DNA of 20,851 nucleotides from HB2-32-21 sp041603535 (GTDB lineage Bacteria; Pseudomonadota; Gammaproteobacteria; Pseudomonadales; Porticoccaceae): assembly GCA_041603535.1 (NCBI GenBank), contig JBFIEE010000052.1:1-20851 (forward strand), written 5' to 3'. The notes beneath the pieces are model-generated. The model saw nothing but the letters and a program-made list of their open reading frames with translations. It did no database searches and was not told the origin of the DNA. Both the position numbers and the translations under genes were made by a program. Positions 8,070 through 15,296 of the stretch are shown in pieces. Position 1 is the first letter of the stretch. Each line of letters opens with the position of its first letter.

Positions 8070-8783
8070 ATCATCAGCCTGCCATTTCTGGATACCGATA
8101 ACCCGATATTTCCCGACCCCAGAGAAGCCCTACTTGAGCCCAACGGGTTGCTAGCTGGCGGCGGCAACCTCAAGCCAGCAACCCTGCTTAAGGCTTATCG
8201 AACAGGTATTTTCCCGTGGTATGAAAGCCACCAGCCTATACTCTGGTGGAGCCCCAACCCGCGCGCGGTGATTTATCCAGACCAGGTTCACCTGTCGCGA
8301 AGCCTGCGCAAGGCCTTGCGTCGCGGCAACTATCAAATCACGACTGACCAGACTTTTGCGGAAGTTATCAGTGGTTGCGCCCGGCGCGGCAAGCCAGAAT
8401 GCGGCACGTGGATCACCGCCGATATGGCGTACGCCTATGCACGGCTTCATGAAGCTGGCTTTGCCCATTCGGTGGAGTGCTGGATGGACGGCGAACTTGC
8501 TGGCGGCCTGTACGGGGTCGCCGTGGGCAGAATATTTTGCGGTGAATCGATGTTCAGTCGGCGTGCTGACGCCTCGAAAATTGCCTTTGCGCATTTAGCC
8601 AGGGGCTTGCAGCACGCCGGCTTTTCATTGATCGATTGTCAACTGGGTAACGACCATCTTTATTCGCTGGGCGCGGTACTGATAGATCGTGATCGCTTCC
8701 TCGATCTACTTAAACACAACACTGAGTCTGTGTCGCAGTGGCCCGGGCAACAGATATCCGCTAGAGTTATCTCCTGCCCATAA
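8070..8783 (+). CDS. aat: Leucyl/phenylalanyl-tRNA--protein transferase
   Basis: Transfers Leu or Phe from aminoacyl-tRNA to proteins with N-terminal Arg or Lys, creating N-degrons read by ClpS. From 8070 the product is 237 residues, close to the 234 of E. coli. The conserved N-terminal EALLEPNGLLAGGGNL block is followed by GIFPWYESHQPILWWSPNPR, the family hallmark, and then by GGLYGVAVGRIFCGESMFSR and a DCQLGNDHLYSLGA segment. The first ATG, GTG or TTG in frame is the TTG at 8148, inside the conserved block; starting there would remove about 26 residues including FPDPREALLEPNG. The frame upstream has no standard start codon, but ATC codons at 8070 and 8073 follow a good ribosome binding site in the trxB stop. 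I therefore infer an AUC start. A sequencing error or true ATG-to-ATC change is the alternative. Confidence 0.9.
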   Translation: MISLPFLDTDNPIFPDPREALLEPNGLLAGGGNLKPATLLKAYRTGIFPWYESHQPILWWSPNPRAVIYPDQVHLSRSLRKALRRGNYQITTDQTFAEVISGCARRGKPECGTWITADMAYAYARLHEAGFAHSVECWMDGELAGGLYGVAVGRIFCGESMFSRRADASKIAFAHLARGLQHAGFSLIDCQLGNDHLYSLGAVLIDRDRFLDLLKHNTESVSQWPGQQISARVISCP

Positions 8784-8798
8784 GCTATGGCTACCTAG

Positions 8799-9521
8799 AT
8801 GACCCGTGACATCACACCCGACGTCAAAAAAATACGGCTCTATTTAACCGAGGCGCATGCCTGTAGTTATCTGGACGACAGGGAGGCGACTACCGCCTTT
8901 GTTGACCCAAAATTCGACATAGATGAGGATAACTACGATTACCTGTCCCGGCTTGGGTTTCGGCGTAGCGGTCGCTATGTTTACACCCCCCGCTGTGCCA
9001 GCTGCCACGCCTGTTTGCCGCTACGCCTCCCTGTGGCCAGGTTTACCCCCAGCCGCCAACAGCAGCGCTGTTTTAAAAAGAACACCGACCTGACAATGAC
9101 ACTGGAAACAGAAGTTGATCTGGAAGAGCATTACAGCATTTACGAAAAGTACATTGATGTCAGACATTATGACGGCGACATGTACCCCGCATCCCTCGGT
9201 CAATATCGAGATTTTATTGGCACCCCGTGGGATTGCACCCGCTTTATGGAATTTCGCCTTAACGAAAAATTAGTCGGTTGCGCGGTTGTCGACTTGCTGA
9301 GCAGCGGGCTATCTGCAATTTATACCTATTTTGATCCGGATTTCGCCAAACGCAGCCTCGGAACTTATGCAATTTTGAAACAGATCGAGCTTACGCATCT
9401 GTATGGTCTCGACTACCTCTACCTCGGCTACTGGATTCGAGATAGCGATAAAATGAGGTATAAGGCTAACTTCCATCCGGCGCAGCTCTACATCGATAAC
9501 CGTTGGCGAGAGGTGGGATAG
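8799..9521 (+). CDS. bpt: Aspartate/glutamate leucyltransferase (Bpt, ATE family)
   Basis: Arginyltransferase-family enzyme. In bacteria the Bpt group attaches Leu to N-terminal Asp or Glu, making a ClpS-recognised degron. It has 240 residues, with an ATE N-terminal domain (about 15-85) and a GNAT-like C-terminal domain (about 100-230). Visible signatures are ACSYLDDREATTAFVDP at 21-37, the YTPRCASCHACLPLR block with Cys66, Cys69 and Cys72, and SAIYTYFDPDFAKRSLGTYA and YLGYWI in the C-terminal half. With Cys22, the cysteines may bind a metal or Fe-S cluster, as reported for eukaryotic ATE1; this is inferred. The start ATG at 8799 lies 15 nt after the aat stop, consistent with the widespread aat-bpt operon. 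Bpt rather than true arginyltransferase specificity is assigned from the family and from the aat neighbour. Confidence 0.94.
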   Translation: MTRDITPDVKKIRLYLTEAHACSYLDDREATTAFVDPKFDIDEDNYDYLSRLGFRRSGRYVYTPRCASCHACLPLRLPVARFTPSRQQQRCFKKNTDLTMTLETEVDLEEHYSIYEKYIDVRHYDGDMYPASLGQYRDFIGTPWDCTRFMEFRLNEKLVGCAVVDLLSSGLSAIYTYFDPDFAKRSLGTYAILKQIELTHLYGLDYLYLGYWIRDSDKMRYKANFHPAQLYIDNRWREVG

Positions 9522-9593
9522 CTTTGCCAAGCGTCTGTTTATAAGGCACAATGCCGCCCGCATTGACAGACATCAACGGAGTATCCACGCCGT

Positions 9594-9812
9594 ATGGCAA
9601 AAGAAGATCAAATAGAAATGGAAGGCGAAGTCATTGATACGCTTCCTAATACCACCTTTCGGGTAAAACTGGAAAATGGCCATGTTATTACTGCCCATAT
9701 TTCCGGCAAGATGCGTAAAAACTATATCCGCATTCTGACTGGTGATCTTGTTAAGGTGGAATTAACACCCTACGATCTGAGCAAGGGTCGTATCACCTAC
9801 CGAGCTCGATAG
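9594..9812 (+). CDS. infA: Translation initiation factor IF-1
   Basis: Single OB-fold protein that occupies the ribosomal A site during initiation and helps IF-2 and IF-3. It has 72 residues, the standard length, beginning MAKEDQIEMEGEVIDTLPN and ending GRITYRAR, with FRVKLENGHVI and HISGKMRKNYIRI in between, as in all gammaproteobacterial IF-1. The ATG at 9594 is preceded by CGGAGT about 11 nt upstream. A 72-nt gap separates it from bpt, so it may have its own promoter as well as read-through from trxB-aat-bpt. It is convergent with clpA. In enterobacteria a tRNA-Ser gene sits just after infA; I found none here. Confidence 0.98.
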   Translation: MAKEDQIEMEGEVIDTLPNTTFRVKLENGHVITAHISGKMRKNYIRILTGDLVKVELTPYDLSKGRITYRAR

Positions 9813-9979
9813 CAACCGCTGCCAGCCTTCTTCATCCGATCACATAAAAATAAGGCGCTGAAGCGATACTTGTAGTGGCAACTCACTGTTGGCCCCACGC
9901 CGAGCTCCCAGAGTAGCAGCTCGTAATACCATGATCGGACACAATGAAACTGCCATACGACCTGCGTATGATCTGAAGC
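9813..9979. other. Convergent infA/clpA gap with two short inverted repeats
   Basis: The 167 nt between the infA and clpA stops hold two perfect 6-bp hairpins: arms 9901-9906 and 9918-9923 (11-nt loop), and arms 9954-9959 and 9965-9970 (5-nt loop). The second lies about 10 nt past the clpA stop on the minus strand and could help end clpA transcripts. Neither is followed by a run of T on either strand, so I do not call an intrinsic terminator. No tRNA cloverleaf was found. Confidence 0.35.
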
Positions 9980-12253
9980 TCAGGCCGTTTCGGCGATGTC
10001 CACGGATAGCTCCCCTTCACTACTGACACTGACTCTGACCAGGCCACCAGCCGTCGACAATTTACCGAACAACACCTCTTCGGCCAGGGGCTTCTTGAGT
10101 TTTTCCTGAATCAGTCGCGCCATAGGTCGGGCGCCCATCTTCTCGTCATAGCCATGCTCAACCAGCCATAGCCGAGCGTCCTCATCCACCTCCAGTGTTA
10201 CTTTTTTATCGTCAAGCTGAGCCTGTAACTGGATGAGGAACTTGTCTACAACAGTTTTAATAACCTCTTCGTTGAGTGGCCTAAAGTGAATGATGGAATC
10301 GAGGCGGTTACGAAACTCCGGCGCGAACATCTTCTTGATGGCTTCTGAGCCATCACCGGAGTGATCCTGCTTGGTAAAACCGATGGATGCCCTGCTCATC
10401 TGCTCAGCACCAGCATTGGTGGTCATAATCAAGATGACATTTCGAAAGTCTGCCTTGCGGCCATTGTTATCGGTCAGCGCACCGTGATCCATTACCTGTA
10501 ACAGCAAGTTGAAAACATCCGGATGCGCCTTTTCCACTTCATCGAGCAACACCACACAATGAGGGTGTTTTGTGACCGCATCGGTGAGCAGGCCGCCCTG
10601 ATCAAAACCGACATAGCCGGGTGGTGCGCCAATCAGTCGCGAAACCGTATGTCGCTCCATGTATTCAGACATATCAAAACGTAGCAATTCAACACCGAGC
10701 ACGCTGGCAAGCTGTTTAGAGACCTCTGTTTTCCCGACGCCGGTGGGCCCGGCGAACAGGAACGAACCAACAGGTTTTTCGCCGTCACGCAAGCCAGCCC
10801 GCGCCAACTTGATGGCCGCATCCAGGCTATTGATCGCTTCGTCCTGGCCAAAGACGACCAACTTAAGTTTATCGCCGAGGCCGCGAAGCTGCTCCTTATC
10901 CGATGCCGACACGCTTTTTGGTGGTATCCTCGCAATTTTCGCCACCACCGCTTCGATATCGCCGGTTGAAATGGTCTTTTTCCGTTTTGACGGAGGTTGC
11001 AACTGCTGATACGCGCCCGCTTCATCCAGCACGTCAATAGCTTTGTCGGGCAAAAAGCGGTCGTTGATATGCTTGGCTGCCAGTTCCGCAGCACTCTTTA
11101 AGGCTCCCTGGGTATAACGCAGGCCGTGGTGTTCCTCGAACCGCGATTTCAGGCCCTTAAGAATTTCATAAGTCTCTTCAACAGATGGTTCCGGTATATC
11201 AATTTTCTGGAAGCGGCGAGAAAGTGCCCGATCCTTCTCGAAAATACCTCGATACTCCTGGTAGGTGGTCGAACCAATACAGCGTATTTTCCCCGAGGTA
11301 AGGAGCGGCTTAAGTAAATTGGACGCATCCATGACCCCGCCAGATGCCGCGCCCGCACCAATGATGGTATGAATTTCGTCAATAAATAGCACTGCGTGCT
11401 TCTTACCCTCCAATTCGGCCAGCAGGCCCTTGAAGCGCTTTTCAAAATCCCCTCGGTACTTTGTCCCGGCCAGCAATGCCCCCATGTCCAGCGAATAAAC
11501 AACACTCCCTTTTAGAGGCCCGGGAACTTTGTCCTCGACAATCAACTTGGCAAGCCCCTCAGCAATGGCGGTTTTGCCAACACCCGATTCACCGACTAAT
11601 AAAGGGTTGTTTTTTCTACGCCTGACCAGAATCTGAGCAACTCGTTCCAGCTCGCCAGCTCGGCCAATCAACGGATCAATATAGCCCTTCTCAGCCTGGC
11701 TATTAAGGTTTGTCGCAAACTGTTCTAGCGGGGAGGCTTCTTTTTCACCACCGTCCGCCGGCGATCCTTCTGCCGCTGCACCACGTCCATCGCTATCGCT
11801 GCGTTCCGACTCATTTGCGTACTTGGCGATACCGTGGGCGATGTAGTTAACCAGGTCAATACGCGAAATATTTTGCAAGCGCAGAAAATAAACGGCCTGG
11901 CTTTCCTGCTCACTAAATATTGCGACCAGAACGTTTGAGCCCTGCACCTCATTTTTGCCCGATGACTGGACATGAAAAATGGCCCGCTGAATGACCCGCT
12001 GAAATGCCAGGGTCGGCTGAGTTTCCTGATCGCGTTCCGCACTGGGGAAGACGGGTGTAGTGGACTCAATGAATTCGTTGAGGTCGCGACGCAAGGTATC
12101 GAGATCGGCGCCGCAGGCCTTCAGCACATCAACGGCCGAGGCATTATCCAGCAGCGCCAATAGCAGATGCTCGACTGTCATAAATTCGTGACGCTTTGAT
12201 GTTGCACTTTGAAAGGCAATGTTCAAGGTCATTTCCAAATCGCGGCTTAACAT
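9980..12253 (-). CDS. clpA: ATP-dependent Clp protease ATP-binding subunit ClpA
   Basis: Hexameric unfoldase that feeds substrates, including ClpS-delivered N-degron proteins, to ClpP. It has 757 residues, as in E. coli. The N-domain that binds ClpS spans about 1-143, followed by a linker rich in Gly, Ser and acidic residues. AAA1 has Walker A GESGVGKT at 221-228 and Walker B VLFIDEIH at 288-295. AAA2 has Walker A GPTGVGKT at 502-509, then VVLLDEVEKAHPDV near 567-580. The ClpP-docking loop carries IGF at 624-626, where E. coli has IGL. The ATG at complement 12251-12253 has an AGGA about 9 nt upstream. It lies 12 nt after the clpS stop, so clpS-clpA form an operon. No clpP lies in the window. 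Confidence 0.98.
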   Translation of the reverse strand: MLSRDLEMTLNIAFQSATSKRHEFMTVEHLLLALLDNASAVDVLKACGADLDTLRRDLNEFIESTTPVFPSAERDQETQPTLAFQRVIQRAIFHVQSSGKNEVQGSNVLVAIFSEQESQAVYFLRLQNISRIDLVNYIAHGIAKYANESERSDSDGRGAAAEGSPADGGEKEASPLEQFATNLNSQAEKGYIDPLIGRAGELERVAQILVRRRKNNPLLVGESGVGKTAIAEGLAKLIVEDKVPGPLKGSVVYSLDMGALLAGTKYRGDFEKRFKGLLAELEGKKHAVLFIDEIHTIIGAGAASGGVMDASNLLKPLLTSGKIRCIGSTTYQEYRGIFEKDRALSRRFQKIDIPEPSVEETYEILKGLKSRFEEHHGLRYTQGALKSAAELAAKHINDRFLPDKAIDVLDEAGAYQQLQPPSKRKKTISTGDIEAVVAKIARIPPKSVSASDKEQLRGLGDKLKLVVFGQDEAINSLDAAIKLARAGLRDGEKPVGSFLFAGPTGVGKTEVSKQLASVLGVELLRFDMSEYMERHTVSRLIGAPPGYVGFDQGGLLTDAVTKHPHCVVLLDEVEKAHPDVFNLLLQVMDHGALTDNNGRKADFRNVILIMTTNAGAEQMSRASIGFTKQDHSGDGSEAIKKMFAPEFRNRLDSIIHFRPLNEEVIKTVVDKFLIQLQAQLDDKKVTLEVDEDARLWLVEHGYDEKMGARPMARLIQEKLKKPLAEEVLFGKLSTAGGLVRVSVSSEGELSVDIAETA

Positions 12254-12265
12254 GGATATATCCTG

Positions 12266-12646
12266 CTAGTTGTCATCGTCCCGGTCATCACAGGGCTCTA
12301 TTTCACACAACAAGGGATGCTCGTTCTCCCTCGCGAACTGAGTCACCTGAGCAGCCTTGGTCTCAGCAACTTCACGAGTGAACACTCCGCATACACCCTT
12401 ACCTTCGGTATGGACCTTCAGCATCACCTGAACGGCAAGCTCCCGCTCCATGGCGAAGAAACACTCCAGCACCTCAACAACGAACTCCATTGGCGTGTAG
12501 TCATCGTTAAGCAAAACCACCTTGAAGAGTGACGGCTTTTTCAGCTGCGGGGGCGCCTCTTCGACAACTGAATCGGTGGAGCGCCGGATGTCATCATCTT
12601 CAGACCCCATAAATACACCAGTCCATGAATCTAAATTTTTGCTCAT
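12266..12646 (-). CDS. clpS: ATP-dependent Clp protease adaptor ClpS
   Basis: N-recognin that binds N-terminal Leu, Phe, Trp or Tyr and delivers those proteins to ClpA. The 126-residue reading has a flexible, acidic N-terminal extension followed by the ClpS core: LLNDDYTPMEFVVEVLECFF (about 45-64), where the NDD and Met line the degron pocket, and KVHTEGKGVCGVFTREVAETKA with the conserved His. It ends in an acidic DDRDDDN tail. The start is uncertain: the ATG at complement 12644-12646 gives 126 residues, while a second ATG at 12608-12610 gives 114, nearer the 106 of E. coli. Neither has a strong Shine-Dalgarno. It is divergent from cspD and upstream of clpA in one operon. Confidence 0.95.
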   Translation of the reverse strand: MSKNLDSWTGVFMGSEDDDIRRSTDSVVEEAPPQLKKPSLFKVVLLNDDYTPMEFVVEVLECFFAMERELAVQVMLKVHTEGKGVCGVFTREVAETKAAQVTQFARENEHPLLCEIEPCDDRDDDN

Positions 12647-12744
12647 GCGGATAGGATAACGCGAGCGGCGTTTTGTTGCATCATAATCCCTGCAACCAAC
12701 GGCACCCGCGCTCTGGATCTGGTCGCAAGGGCACCGCCGAATGC

Positions 12745-12773
12745 TTGACTTTACCGCTATTTAGCGTTAGAAA
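12745..12773 (+). promoter_or_regulatory. Candidate sigma-70 promoter for cspD
   Basis: TTGACT (12745-12750, five of six matches to the -35 consensus) is followed after exactly 17 nt by TAGAAA (12768-12773, four of six for -10). Transcription from about 12780 would give a leader of about 107 nt before the cspD start. Long leaders are common for cold-shock family genes. An AT-rich stretch nearer the gene, with TAATAT at 12855-12860, has no matching -35. Confidence 0.45.
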
Positions 12774-12886
12774 ACAGTTCTGCGCCAGACGAGGCATCTC
12801 TACAATAAGCGAAACTTGCCCGTTTGCTGCACAAACTGATTTTAAATCAATAATTAATATAAGAGCATAATCAGGAGGCAATTCCG

Positions 12887-13198
12887 ATGCCGAAAGGAAC
12901 GGTTAAGTGGTTCAATAACGCTAAAGGCTACGGGTTTATCTTATCCGAAGAGAGCGGCGGTGATATTTTTGCCCATTACTCAGCCATTGAGATGGATGGC
13001 TATAAGACGTTGAAAGCCGGACAGGTTGTTAGTTTCGAGCTCATCGAAGGTGCCAAGGGCGTTCATGCGGCGCATATTCGGGCCGACGGTGCCGCGGTCA
13101 ATGAGCATGCGCCCGGGGCCACTGAAATAAATGGGCATCATAGATCTACTACTGAAGTTCTCGACCCAATATCGGCTGCCGAAAACTTCAACCACTGA
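12887..13198 (+). CDS. cspD: Cold-shock-domain protein CspD
   Basis: Single cold-shock domain protein; E. coli CspD is a stationary-phase inhibitor of replication that binds single-stranded DNA and RNA. Residues 1-67 form the domain: GTVKWFNNAKGYGFIL carries RNP1 and DIFAHYSAIEMDGYKTLKAGQ carries RNP2. The FAHYS and DGYKTL variants are what separate CspD from CspA-type proteins. At 103 residues it is longer than the 74 of E. coli; the extra C-terminal 30 or so residues, from about Asn72, are polar, contain a His-His pair, and look disordered. The ATG at 12887 has a textbook AGGAGG at 12873-12878, the strongest ribosome binding site in the window. The position next to clpS-clpA is conserved across gammaproteobacteria. 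In E. coli, CspD turnover depends on Lon. Confidence 0.95.
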   Translation: MPKGTVKWFNNAKGYGFILSEESGGDIFAHYSAIEMDGYKTLKAGQVVSFELIEGAKGVHAAHIRADGAAVNEHAPGATEINGHHRSTTEVLDPISAAENFNH

Positions 13199-13288
13199 CA
13201 AACCCTTCAGGCTCCTACCTTCTGGCTCCTATACGGCACTGTAGCGGACGGCGACTCTGAATCGAGACGCGGGCGAACTGCGGGCGCA
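13199..13288. other. Convergent cspD/icd gap with two short direct repeats
   Basis: The 90 nt between the two stop codons contain GGCTCCTA at 13210-13217 and 13224-13231 (14-nt period) and GCGGGCG at 13269-13275 and 13280-13286 (11-nt period). No hairpin with a T-run is visible on either strand. The repeats are short enough to arise by chance. Confidence 0.3.
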
Positions 13289-14542
13289 TTACATATGGGA
13301 AATCATCGCGTCGCCGAATGCGGAACATGACAACAATTGTGAATCATCCATAAGCCGCTCAAAATCATAGGTGACCGTTTTTGCAGCAATTGCAGCTTCG
13401 ATACCCTTGATAATTAAGTCCGCGGCCTCGTGCCACCCGATATGTCGTAACATCATTTCTGCCGACAGAATCAGCGATCCTGGGTTGACCTTATCCTGCC
13501 CCGCGTACTTCGGGGCAGTGCCGTGCGTCGCCTCAAACAGAGCAACGTCATCAGAGAGATTGGCTCCGGGCGCAATGCCGATACCGCCGACTTCGGCAGC
13601 CAATGCGTCAGACAGGTAGTCGCCATTCAGGTTCAGGGTAGCGATGACGCTATACTCGGCTGGCCGTAACAGGATCTGCTGCAACATCGCATCGGCAATG
13701 ACATCTTTAATAACGATGTCTTTCCCTGTTATGGGGTTCTTCACTACCTGCCACGGACCACCATCCAGCGGTGTCGCGCCGAACTCATCCCTGGCCAGCT
13801 GATAGCCCCAGTCGGCAAATGCCCCCTCGGTAAACTTCATGATATTGCCTTTATGTACCAGGGTAACTGATGGTTTACGCTGGTCAATGGCATATTGAAT
13901 GGCCCTGCGTACCAGACGCTTGGTGCCCGCTTCAGAGACTGGTTTGACGCCAATGCCACAATTTTCAGGAAAGCGAATTTTAGTAACACCCATTTCCTCA
14001 CGCAGAAACTTGATAACTTTATCTGCCTCAGCAGATCCGGCCTGCCATTCAATGCCCGCGTAAATATCTTCAGAGTTTTCGCGGAAAATACACATATCTA
14101 CATTGCCCGGCTCCTTGACTGGCGAGGGTACGCCGCTAAACCAGCGTACCGGACGCTGGCAAACATAAAGATCTAACTCCTGACGCAGCGCAACGTTTAA
14201 TGAGCGAAAACCGCCACCCACCGGGGTGGTCAATGGGCCTTTAATGGACACACTGTATGCCTTCAGGGCTTCCAGCGTTTCGGCGGGAAACCAGTCCCCA
14301 TCATAAAGTTCAGCCGACTTTTCGCCGCAGTAAACTTCCATCCAGGCGATAGATCTTTTGCCGCCATAAGCTTTCTTTATCGCGGCATTAGCAACTTTTA
14401 GCATAACAGGTGTGATATCGACGCCCGTGCCATCGCCTTCAATGTAGGGGATAATGGGACAATCCGGTACGTTCAGGGAGTAGTCGCTGTTAACCGTTAT
14501 TTTCTCGCCGTTCGCTGGTACCTGGATATGTTGATAACCCAT
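13289..14542 (-). CDS. icd: Isocitrate dehydrogenase (NADP+)
   Basis: TCA-cycle enzyme that oxidatively decarboxylates isocitrate to 2-oxoglutarate with NADP+. It has 417 residues, matching the homodimeric E. coli type (416). The phospho-loop GGGFRSLNVALRQ carries Ser114, equivalent to E. coli Ser113, the target of the AceK kinase/phosphatase that diverts carbon to the glyoxylate shunt. NADP specificity is seen in HGTAPKYAGQDKVNPGS (Lys-Tyr) and TVTYDFERLM (Tyr and Arg). The C-terminus CSAFGDAMISHM is typical of the family. The ATG at complement 14540-14542 has GGAGG 8 nt upstream. It is divergent from rluE, as in both Pseudomonas and E. coli. No second, monomeric isocitrate dehydrogenase gene lies beside it. 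Confidence 0.98.
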   Translation of the reverse strand: MGYQHIQVPANGEKITVNSDYSLNVPDCPIIPYIEGDGTGVDITPVMLKVANAAIKKAYGGKRSIAWMEVYCGEKSAELYDGDWFPAETLEALKAYSVSIKGPLTTPVGGGFRSLNVALRQELDLYVCQRPVRWFSGVPSPVKEPGNVDMCIFRENSEDIYAGIEWQAGSAEADKVIKFLREEMGVTKIRFPENCGIGVKPVSEAGTKRLVRRAIQYAIDQRKPSVTLVHKGNIMKFTEGAFADWGYQLARDEFGATPLDGGPWQVVKNPITGKDIVIKDVIADAMLQQILLRPAEYSVIATLNLNGDYLSDALAAEVGGIGIAPGANLSDDVALFEATHGTAPKYAGQDKVNPGSLILSAEMMLRHIGWHEAADLIIKGIEAAIAAKTVTYDFERLMDDSQLLSCSAFGDAMISHM

Positions 14543-14590
14543 TGTGGAGCCTCCATTAGAATGTTCAGTTGCGCCATCGAAACAGGGCGA

Positions 14591-14599
14591 ATTTTAACA
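14591..14599 (-). promoter_or_regulatory. Candidate extended -10 promoter for icd
   Basis: Reading the minus strand, TGTTAAAAT fits the extended -10 pattern TGnTATAAT with one mismatch (hexamer TAAAAT at complement 14591-14596). No good -35 lies 16-18 nt upstream, as expected for extended -10 promoters. It would give a leader of about 40 nt ahead of the icd start. Confidence 0.4.
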
Positions 14600-14644
14600 C
14601 ACGACCATTGTGGCTTGTAGTTAAATTACATTTTGGGGCATCCG

Positions 14645-15286
14645 GTGGCAACACTCATACTATTCAACAAACCCTTTGATGTACTGTGTCAATTTACGGC
14701 CCAACCAGGTAGCAAATGCCTGGCCGATTATCTTGATATCAGGAGCGTCTATCCCGCAGGCCGCCTTGATCGTGACTCCGAAGGCTTGTTGCTGCTTACC
14801 GACGAGGGTCGCCTGCAGGCCCAAATTGCCGAGCCACGTTTCAAAATGCCCAAGACGTACCAGGTTCAGGTGGAGGGTGAAATCTCTATGCAGGCGCTCG
14901 CCTTGCTTAGTCGTGGCCTGGAACTTAATGACGGCTTGACCCGGCCGGCCCGGGTAAAGGTTATTCCTGAGCCTGCGCTGTGGCCTAGAAGTCCACCTGT
15001 CAGGGAACGCCACAGCATCCCTACCAGCTGGCTGGAAATAACCATCAAAGAGGGCCGAAACCGGCAGGTTCGTCGCATGCTGGCCGCAACCGGCTTCCCT
15101 GTCCTGCGCCTTGTCCGCCAACAGATCGGCGACTGGTCCCTGAGCGCTCTTCAACCTGGCGAGTATCAAACCTTGTCGATCCATCTGCCCGTCCAGCAAG
15201 TAGCAAAGAACAGCGGCTGCACCACCACCTTGCGTCGCGCAAAAAAGCCAGGTCACTCTACGAAACGGGGGCGGGACGGTAATTAA
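14645..15286 (+). CDS. rluE: 23S rRNA pseudouridine synthase RluE
   Basis: RsuA/RluB-family pseudouridine synthase; E. coli RluE modifies U2457 of 23S rRNA in the peptidyl-transferase region. From the chosen start it has 213 residues. LILFNKPFDVLCQF opens the domain, the catalytic Asp is D42 in AGRLDRDSEGLLLLT, and the C-terminal family motif is EGRNRQVRRMLAATGFPVLRL. There is no S4 domain, consistent with RluE rather than RluB. The GTG at 14645 is preferred because GGGG lies 6 nt upstream and the family starts just before LILFNKP; a TTG at 14633 would add four residues and has no ribosome binding site. The last 25 residues or so form a basic tail. It is the first gene of the plus-strand block running to roxA, and divergent from icd. 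Confidence 0.95.
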   Translation: MATLILFNKPFDVLCQFTAQPGSKCLADYLDIRSVYPAGRLDRDSEGLLLLTDEGRLQAQIAEPRFKMPKTYQVQVEGEISMQALALLSRGLELNDGLTRPARVKVIPEPALWPRSPPVRERHSIPTSWLEITIKEGRNRQVRRMLAATGFPVLRLVRQQIGDWSLSALQPGEYQTLSIHLPVQQVAKNSGCTTTLRRAKKPGHSTKRGRDGN

Positions 15287-15296
15287 GGAATGGATC

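Noticed and set aside
8151..8594. 147-residue minus-strand frame opposite aat
   Set aside because: Antisense to the conserved core of Aat; no motif, no ribosome binding site, and it sits inside an operon read the other way.
9813..9979. Expected tRNA-Ser gene next to infA, as in enterobacteria
   Set aside because: No cloverleaf, TTCGA loop or CCA-type end is present; the hairpins there are only 6 bp.
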